Shown: in pieces, positions 1 to 5,200 of the stretch
How the letters are laid out: the number at the start of each line of letters is the position of its first letter
Numbering within the stretch: the first letter of the stretch is position 1
Source: Puniceicoccales bacterium
GTDB taxonomy: Bacteria > Verrucomicrobiota > Verrucomicrobiia > Opitutales > UBA953
Assembly: GCA_031289285.1 (NCBI GenBank)
Contig: JAITPT010000186.1
Location: 1-7,921 of the forward strand
Direction of reading: 5' to 3'
DNA: 7,921 bases
The notes under the pieces: generated by a model
What the model was told of the DNA's origin: nothing
Seen by the model: only the letters and a program-made list of their open reading frames with translations
Database searches by the model: none
Position numbers and translations under genes: made by a program

Positions 1-123
1 GCAGCCATTTTATTACTTGACTTCGCTGCGGTTCGTGCAACTTTCCCTTGCAGTGCCCACCACGTGCCTTCCACAAAAATGCAACGGAATAGCACCACCA
101 GCATCTGGCAATCCGATAAACCT

Positions 124-280
124 AAAAACGGCAGTTGAGTCGGGTCGTCTTGCGGACGCTGTTGGGGCATCTGCACTTGTTGGCTTTGTTCGACGCACCA
201 ACAGGTGCGCCTTCACAAAACCACCAAGCGCATCTGCCCCAGCATCTTCTCGCAATACTTCCCCTCCAACTGCCGTTTTT
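124..280. repeat. Imperfect inverted repeat of about 157 bp (long hairpin)
   Basis: The outer arms match perfectly over 14 bp (AAAAACGGCAGTTG at 124-137 and its complement at 267-280). The apex is a perfect 6-bp stem (CGCACC at 194-199, loop AACA, GGTGCG at 204-209). In between the arms align with mismatches and small gaps, including a 26-base stretch starting GGGGCA that differs at only five positions. Both ends are symmetric around position 202. It could be a structured RNA, or two diverged copies of one repeat in opposite orientation. I cannot assign it to a known family. Confidence 0.65.
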
Positions 281-286
281 GGGATA

Positions 287-305
287 ATCTCGCCCCAGCG
301 GGGCT
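287..305. repeat. Small GCCCC/GGGGC palindrome, copy 1
   Basis: The sequence ATCTCGCCCCAGCGGGGCT has a 5-bp stem (292-296 with 300-304) and a 3-nt loop. It recurs with a single extra base at 364-383. The two copies lie on either side of the 326-356 dyad, which suggests a short composite intergenic repeat (REP-like). Confidence 0.5.
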
Positions 306-325
306 TTGTTGCAGGGGCGTGGCTG

Positions 326-356
326 ACCGGAGGTTTCGCTGCGCTACACCTCCGGT
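326..356. repeat. REP-like dyad, 9-bp stem
   Basis: ACCGGAGGT (326-334) is perfectly complementary to ACCTCCGGT (348-356) around a 13-nt loop (TTCGCTGCGCTAC). It lies midway between two copies of a GCCCC/GGGGC palindrome. A compact intergenic palindrome like this resembles bacterial REP elements; only a genome-wide count could confirm that. It could also slow or end transcription from the minus-strand gene, but no T-run follows it. Confidence 0.5.
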
Positions 357-363
357 TATGCAC

Positions 364-383
364 ATCTCGCCCCATGCGGGGCT
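364..383. repeat. Small GCCCC/GGGGC palindrome, copy 2
   Basis: ATCTCGCCCCATGCGGGGCT has a 5-bp stem (369-373 with 378-382) and a 4-nt loop. It differs from copy 1 (287-305) by one inserted T in the loop. On the minus strand it is the first hairpin after the OstA-like gene's stop codon, about 40 bases away, but it lacks the T-run of an intrinsic terminator. Confidence 0.5.
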
Positions 384-422
384 GGATGGGTCCGAGCTTC
401 CACTCAAAGTAGCGAGGAACCG

Positions 423-3356
423 TCATTGGGACCGAAAGTTGTCGCCACGCAGGGGGAAGTCTATGGTGGGGCGGGCGACGCCGCCTTTGGGGTCGGTGGC
501 ACGCTCGGTGCTCCATGCGCTGTCTTTCCAATTGTAGATGAAATCGCCGCCACTGCCGACTTCCGCCAGATTGGCACGGGTTAGACGAGGATTGCCCGAC
601 AGGCGGATTTCATCTTTTAGCGGGAAAAGGTCGAAGCGTTCGCATGTGCCCTTGTCGCCCTTGACAGTCATTTGCACCGCACCTTTTCCAATGATTTGCG
701 CAAGCTCGTAAGAAGGAAAATCGGACTTCGGCGTTTTCGCACCAGCAGGCTTCTTCGCGCCAGCGCCAGCACCAGCGGGAGCGGGCTTTTTCGCGCCGCT
801 GCCCGCATTTGGGCGCGGAGGACTGGCGACACTGCCCGCAGGCAAAACTTCGCGGATGATGACGCCCTCCACGTTGTCGCAACGTCCCGAAAGACCGAGT
901 TCGGGGCTGTTCACCGTCACGTCGTCGTGCAGGAAAAAGCGCGAACGCATTTCCCCGCGCACGATTTCGAGCAATTCGCTTTCGATGAAAACTGGCGCGG
1001 TTTGGGGTGCCGTCGTTTTCGCGCCACCCTTGTTTTCCGCGCCGTCGTTTTCAAAAGCCGCGCCGAGGTTGGTGGCGGTTCGCTCGCGGTCAACGCGGAT
1101 GGTTAGCCGCGGGCGTTTGCCCGGGGTGCTCTCGTGGCGGCGCAAGACAAGAAACTGCGGCTCGCGCCCGTCAAGCCCGCTGTCGTCGCGTGTCAACTTC
1201 TCGGCGAGAGCGACACGCGGGCGGACGACCGCCTCGCCGCCCTCGGCGGTGTAGTCGTCGGCGGAGAGCGAGACGTGGCCGGTGGCGGTCATGCGTGTGA
1301 TGCGGGACAAGTTTTCCGTCGTTGTCGCTTTGCGCGGCGGGGCGGCGGTTTTTTTCGCGCCTGCGCTCGGCGTGGTTTTTTTGGGGGAATCGGCGAGGAT
1401 GTCCATGCGGTCGCAATGCCCGCGCAGACCGCCGGTGAAGACGACGTTGCCGTTGAGGTGGAGACGCGCCGTGCCGGTCTTTTTGTTTTCGGTCATCGTC
1501 AGGGTGTCGCAGCGGACGACTGTTTCGAGGTTTCTCGCCTCTGCGCGCCCTGCTGCCGCCATTAATTTTGGGTCGGGCGTGGCGATGGGCGGGAGGGTGA
1601 TTTCGGCGCGGCGGTCGGGGGCGGAGCTTGCCTGCGCGATGCCTTTGGCGTGGTGCAGTTCGATGCGGTGCCCGCGCAGACGTGCGCCGCCCTTGATGAG
1701 CGAGGGAGCGCCTTCGAGGACGAAGATTTCCGACTTGGGAAAAATGTCTGCCCGCCCGCATTCGAGCCGGTAGTCGTCGTAGTTGGCGCGCACAAAACCC
1801 TCGGCGCGGATGAGCCGCACGCGGTCGAGCAGCTTATCGGCGTCGCCGGAGAGTGAGCTGAGGAGGAGGTCGTTTTGCGGGTCGCGCGGGGATTCGACGA
1901 TGACGCTTTCGGCGGAAAGCGTGAACTTGTCGTCGTTGACGCGCACGTTTTGGCGCACGGTCACGAAGCTGCGTTCGGGGCGCGAGATGTCTGCCAACAA
2001 GTAGTCGCCAGTGACGACTGCTGGCGGGAGTGCGGCGATTTGCGCGGCGTCGAGTTTTTTGAGTTTCCCGTCGTCGCCGAGGCGCGAGACGAAGGACGGT
2101 ATTTCGAGGCGCACGGGTTGGCGCGTCGTGCCGGCTTCTGCGCTGGTGAGACGCCCGAAAACCTCGATTTTGCCGGACTCTTTCTTGTGGGTGATTTTTT
2201 CGCCAGTGACGTTCAGGCTGCGAGCGGGGTCGCTCATTTTGGCGTCGCCCGCGACGGAGAAGGTTTCCGTCTTCCCGTCGAAGTAGCCGTTTTTTCCCGC
2301 CATCGTGTAGCCGCTACGCCCGAGAAATGTTTTCACGCCGCCGGTCGCCTCGATGTTTTCGAGAGACGCCACCAACTCGGACTCCTGCTTCTTCGCCGTG
2401 CCGCTGGTTTTCCCTGCCGGTTTTGCGCCCGCCGCCGACGTGCCTGTCGGCTTCGCGGCAGATTTTGCGCCGAGGAGAGGCAACGCGCCGAAGGGGTCGG
2501 CGGGGTCGCTGCCCGTTGCCTGTGTGCCACGCGGGGCGGCGTTGTTTTTCAAACGCGCCGTCAAAGTCTCCGCGTTGAGCTGTATCTCGCCGACTCCGGT
2601 GTCCTTCTTCTTACTACTACCGCTCGCACCCGCGCCCACGCCCGCACCCGCGCCCGCACTCGCAACCTCCGGCTTCTCTGCGACGAGCAGCCGCACGTTT
2701 CCCGAAAAATGAAACAGGTGAAAAGGTGCCCCTGCGCCCTTTTGCAGCGTGACGTCGAGGCGTTCGCTGAAAATGTTCAGTTCGCCGTGCCGCTCGTTCG
2801 CGGCCAGCCGGAACGCCACATCGCTATGTATCGCGAAGTGCCATTCGCCGTGCGGCTCGTCGTCGCGCCACGCCCAGCCCTTGCCGGAAAGCTCGAAGGC
2901 GTTGTCGCCTGCGCCGCGCATCCGCAGGCGGGCGGGCGAACGGGCCTCGGCGCGTTGCCCGTCGTAGGCGCAATCCGGCGTCTCGATGACGACTGTCGGC
3001 GCGATTTTGCCCGTCGCCGCGTCGGTCTGGTAGAGACGTATCTCGACTTCGCTGAGCTTCCACTTCGCCTTTTTGCCGCTCGACGCCCGCTCGCCGTCCG
3101 GCGCGGCTTGGGCGGCGCGAAGCTCCCGCTCCACATTTCCCGTCGCCTTGTTGTATTCGGCAAACATCACCCGCTCCGACGCCCCAATGCTCGGCGCGCT
3201 ACCCCGCGCGGGTGCAGACGGCGCAGACGACACCGAAGGCACCGTCGGCACCGTCGGCGCAGCCGCAGCACCTCCGGCAGGCACAGCCGCAGCACCTGCC
3301 GAAGCGGCGACAGCGGCAGTAGCGGCGAAAAAAATGGCAAAAATCAATAAGCGCAT
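423..3356 (-). CDS. Secreted multi-segment LptA/OstA-like protein, 977 residues
   Basis: This is probably a periplasmic protein related to the OstA/LptA beta-jellyroll family, which carries lipopolysaccharide between the membranes. The N-terminus (MRLLIFAIFF followed by Ala-rich residues to about 25) is a Sec signal peptide. An Ala/Pro/Ser/Val linker follows to about residue 58. LptA-like segments alternate short beta strands with phrases such as IEATGGV, VTGEKI, IRAEGFV, LNGNVVF, CDRMDI, MTATGHVSLSADD and IIGKGAVQMTVKGDKG. They cluster around residues 329-400, 463-570, 611-715, 783-830 and 883-925, separated by Ala/Lys/Pro/Gly linkers (about 231-252, 297-325, 656-680, 843-878). Typical LptA is below 200 residues, so this is several times larger. 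I chose the ATG at 3356 because it opens directly onto the signal peptide; a TTG at 3419 would add 21 Arg-rich residues before it. Neither start has a clear Shine-Dalgarno. The gene is divergent from the efflux gene. It could instead be a general envelope scaffold; the family call rests on repeat pattern alone. Confidence 0.8.
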   Translation of the reverse strand: MRLLIFAIFFAATAAVAASAGAAAVPAGGAAAAPTVPTVPSVSSAPSAPARGSAPSIGASERVMFAEYNKATGNVERELRAAQAAPDGERASSGKKAKWKLSEVEIRLYQTDAATGKIAPTVVIETPDCAYDGQRAEARSPARLRMRGAGDNAFELSGKGWAWRDDEPHGEWHFAIHSDVAFRLAANERHGELNIFSERLDVTLQKGAGAPFHLFHFSGNVRLLVAEKPEVASAGAGAGVGAGASGSSKKKDTGVGEIQLNAETLTARLKNNAAPRGTQATGSDPADPFGALPLLGAKSAAKPTGTSAAGAKPAGKTSGTAKKQESELVASLENIEATGGVKTFLGRSGYTMAGKNGYFDGKTETFSVAGDAKMSDPARSLNVTGEKITHKKESGKIEVFGRLTSAEAGTTRQPVRLEIPSFVSRLGDDGKLKKLDAAQIAALPPAVVTGDYLLADISRPERSFVTVRQNVRVNDDKFTLSAESVIVESPRDPQNDLLLSSLSGDADKLLDRVRLIRAEGFVRANYDDYRLECGRADIFPKSEIFVLEGAPSLIKGGARLRGHRIELHHAKGIAQASSAPDRRAEITLPPIATPDPKLMAAAGRAEARNLETVVRCDTLTMTENKKTGTARLHLNGNVVFTGGLRGHCDRMDILADSPKKTTPSAGAKKTAAPPRKATTTENLSRITRMTATGHVSLSADDYTAEGGEAVVRPRVALAEKLTRDDSGLDGREPQFLVLRRHESTPGKRPRLTIRVDRERTATNLGAAFENDGAENKGGAKTTAPQTAPVFIESELLEIVRGEMRSRFFLHDDVTVNSPELGLSGRCDNVEGVIIREVLPAGSVASPPRPNAGSGAKKPAPAGAGAGAKKPAGAKTPKSDFPSYELAQIIGKGAVQMTVKGDKGTCERFDLFPLKDEIRLSGNPRLTRANLAEVGSGGDFIYNWKDSAWSTERATDPKGGVARPTIDFPLRGDNFRSQ

Positions 3357-3526
3357 AGCGGGTGTGTTTCGTGGGCGGGCGTGGCGCGGCGTTCTGGCGG
3401 CGGCGCGGCATCTTGGCAACGCGCTTCTGCCGCGTCATCCGTCCTCATGTAAAAAATCTTATTTAGATGTTGCGTAAATCATCCCTGCGGGGCACCCTGC
3501 TCGCCTTCATCTTAAAACGGACAACT
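3357..3526. promoter_or_regulatory. Divergent intergenic region with AT-rich patch
   Basis: These 170 bases separate the starts of two divergent envelope genes, so promoters for both are expected here. Most of it is GC-rich, but about 3447-3480 is AT-rich (ATGTAAAAAATCTTATTTAG and onward). It contains TATTTA on the plus strand and TAAGAT on the minus strand as possible -10 boxes. I found no correctly spaced consensus -35 partner for either, so exact promoters are not assigned. The location is inferred from gene orientation and composition. Confidence 0.35.
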
Positions 3527-5104
3527 ATGGCACACTTTAATCTTCCTAAATCAACTTTCGTCCGGCTTCTGGCCGCCGCTCTGGCCGCGACATTTTCCGG
3601 TTGCGCCGACAATGCCGAAACAGTCAACAACGTCCGCAAGGATACAAAAGATGTGCGAGCCTCCCTGAGTGTGCCGCGCCGCTGGCACAACCGAGAAGGC
3701 GTCCCCGATAGTGCGCCCGGTCACGCCACTGGCATAATGAAGATACCGCAGAGTGCCGCCAAAGACCGCCTCACGTTTGAGACTTGGTGGGGGCGTTTCA
3801 ACGACCCCGTGCTCGAACAGCTCATCCGCACCGCCCTCCAATACAGCCCTGACCTACGTATCGCCCTCCAGCGCGTCGAGGAAGTCCGCGCCCGCCGTAA
3901 CCTCTCTCGTGCCGACGGCCTCCCGAAACTTTACGCTAACCTCGGCGCACAGCAAGGCTACCGCCGCAACCACAAATCTTACACCACCGACGACGGCCTC
4001 AACCGCGTCGGCCACACCACCACCGCCTCCGACCTCTACACCGCTGGCCTCCAAGCAAGCTGGGAGATTGACCTCTTCGGCAAATACCGCTCTGCCACCG
4101 CTGCTGCCACTGCCGAGGTCTTTCTTACCGAAGAAAACTTCCGTGCCTCTCAAATCTCACTCGTTGCCGAAGTCGCTATCGCATACGTCGAGCTTCGCGC
4201 CGCAGAAGCCCGCCTCGGCATCGCCCAACGCACAGTCGCCACCCGCGAGCAGACGCTCAAGCTCGCCAACCTGCGCAAAGAAGCAGGAACCGGCGACGAA
4301 CTCGAAGTCCGCCTGACCGAGGTCTCGCTCGACACCGCCCGCGCCGCCGTCCCCGTCCTCCAGACGGAAGTCGTCCAGACCCGCAACCGCATCGCCATCC
4401 TCACCGGCAACACGCCGGGGAAATACATTGACGACCTCCTCGCCCGCCCCGAATCCGGCAAAACCGGCGTCGAAGCCGTGCTCGCCTCCATCCCCCAAGC
4501 ACCCTCCGATGTTGACATGGCGACCCCCGCAAAAATCCTCTCCGTCCGCCCCGACGTCGCCGCCGCTGAACGTTCATTCGAGTCTGCCGCCTTCCTCACC
4601 AAATCCGCTAAAACCGCCTACTACCCCACGCTCAACCTCTCCGGCGGCATCAGCATCGAAGCACTCAAAGCTGGCAACCTCTTCTCGCCCGACGCCACCG
4701 TCGGCAGCATCCTCGCAGGCCTCTCGCAACCGATTTTCGACGGCTTCCGCATCCAGCAAAACATCGAGATAGCCACCATCCAGCAGAAACAAGCACTCAT
4801 CAGCTACGAAAGCGTCGTCCTCAACGCTCTCGGCGAAATCGAGGACTTCCTCGTTGACGTCAAAAACTCTGCCGACCGCCTCGCAGTGCAAAAAGGAGCA
4901 GCGTTCAGAGCCGCCGACTCCTCCCGCCTCGAAAGCCTCCGCTACCAGACCGGCAACGCCGACATCCTCAGCGTCCTCGACGCCCAACGCACACAACTCG
5001 GCTACGAAGAACAAGCAGTCATCGCCGCCGCAAACCAAACCGTCGCACAAATCAACCTCTTTAAATCCCTCGGCGGCGCATGGGCACCCAAAGCAAGCGA
5101 CTAA
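3527..5104 (+). CDS. TolC/NodT-type outer-membrane efflux lipoprotein, 525 residues
   Basis: This is an outer-membrane factor of the NodT subfamily: a trimeric channel that couples to an inner-membrane pump (usually RND) and a periplasmic adaptor to expel substrates. Residues 1-26 form a lipoprotein signal (Lys8 and Arg13, hydrophobic stretch, then FSGC with Cys26 as the likely lipidated residue). Family hallmarks follow in order: WWGRFNDP at 87-94, a helical stretch with PDLRIALQRVEEVRARR, WEIDLFGK at 179-186, GDELEVRLTEVSLDTARA from 256 with ILTGNTPG shortly after, RPDVAAAER at 341-349, QPIFDG at 401-406, and a C-terminal helix pair ending LFKSLGGAW. This two-fold repeat and the length match the family. 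I chose the ATG at 3527, since the upstream ATG at 3467 would add 20 residues before the signal. No strong Shine-Dalgarno precedes it. No adaptor or pump gene is adjacent in the window, so the partner is unknown and the substrate cannot be assigned. Confidence 0.95.
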   Translation: MAHFNLPKSTFVRLLAAALAATFSGCADNAETVNNVRKDTKDVRASLSVPRRWHNREGVPDSAPGHATGIMKIPQSAAKDRLTFETWWGRFNDPVLEQLIRTALQYSPDLRIALQRVEEVRARRNLSRADGLPKLYANLGAQQGYRRNHKSYTTDDGLNRVGHTTTASDLYTAGLQASWEIDLFGKYRSATAAATAEVFLTEENFRASQISLVAEVAIAYVELRAAEARLGIAQRTVATREQTLKLANLRKEAGTGDELEVRLTEVSLDTARAAVPVLQTEVVQTRNRIAILTGNTPGKYIDDLLARPESGKTGVEAVLASIPQAPSDVDMATPAKILSVRPDVAAAERSFESAAFLTKSAKTAYYPTLNLSGGISIEALKAGNLFSPDATVGSILAGLSQPIFDGFRIQQNIEIATIQQKQALISYESVVLNALGEIEDFLVDVKNSADRLAVQKGAAFRAADSSRLESLRYQTGNADILSVLDAQRTQLGYEEQAVIAAANQTVAQINLFKSLGGAWAPKASD

Positions 5105-5200
5105 GCCCGCCGCCAGTTAAAAAATAAAAACAGCCCCCGCGCCGAAGGGCAAAACAACGAACGGCACAATTAACCAAATAAAAAAAACGAACTTCGAGAA
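5105..5200 (+). promoter_or_regulatory. A-rich leader upstream of the repetitive gene
   Basis: The 96 bases between the efflux gene stop and the next ATG become strongly A-rich, with runs at about 5119-5130 and 5177-5188. The last 15 bases before the ATG contain only a weak GAG and no AGGAGG-like site. An A-rich unstructured leader could support initiation without Shine-Dalgarno pairing. The spacing permits either an own promoter or read-through from the efflux gene. The only hairpin I see (GCCC at 5133 with GGGC at 5147) is too weak to be called a terminator. Confidence 0.3.

Larger units (their letters stand above)
1..422. other. Intergenic region without a convincing gene, rich in inverted repeats
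   Basis: I see no supportable gene here. Open frames exist on both strands, but they run through the inverted repeats, mirror each other, have no recognisable domain, and one crosses the stop codon of the neighbouring gene. The stretch holds a 157-bp imperfect inverted repeat (124-280), a 9-bp-stem dyad (326-356), and two near-identical GCCCC/GGGGC palindromes (287-305 and 364-383). The 9-mer TTCGCTGCG occurs at 22-30 and again at 335-343 in the dyad loop. Base composition is less GC-extreme than in the flanking gene. The region lies downstream of the minus-strand OstA-like gene, so it may contribute to its 3' end, but none of the hairpins is followed by a T-run on that strand. Confidence 0.6.

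Noticed and set aside
17..412. Plus-strand frame of 131 codons at the left edge
   Set aside because: It runs entirely through the inverted repeat and palindromes, has no ribosome site and no domain. The similarity of its peptide to the opposite strand is explained by the inverted repeat.
13..531. Minus-strand frame of 172 codons at the left edge
   Set aside because: It spans the stop codon of the OstA-like gene in another frame and both arms of the inverted repeat. It has no recognisable domain.
1875..3350. Long open frame on the plus strand, antisense to the OstA-like gene (491 codons)
   Set aside because: It is a mirror of GC-rich codon use in the real gene. Its translation is Arg/Cys/Ala-rich with no domain, while the minus strand shows a signal peptide and repeated beta-segment phrases.
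5133..5150. Possible terminator hairpin after the efflux gene
   Set aside because: The stem is only four pairs (GCCC with GGGC) and no T-run follows.
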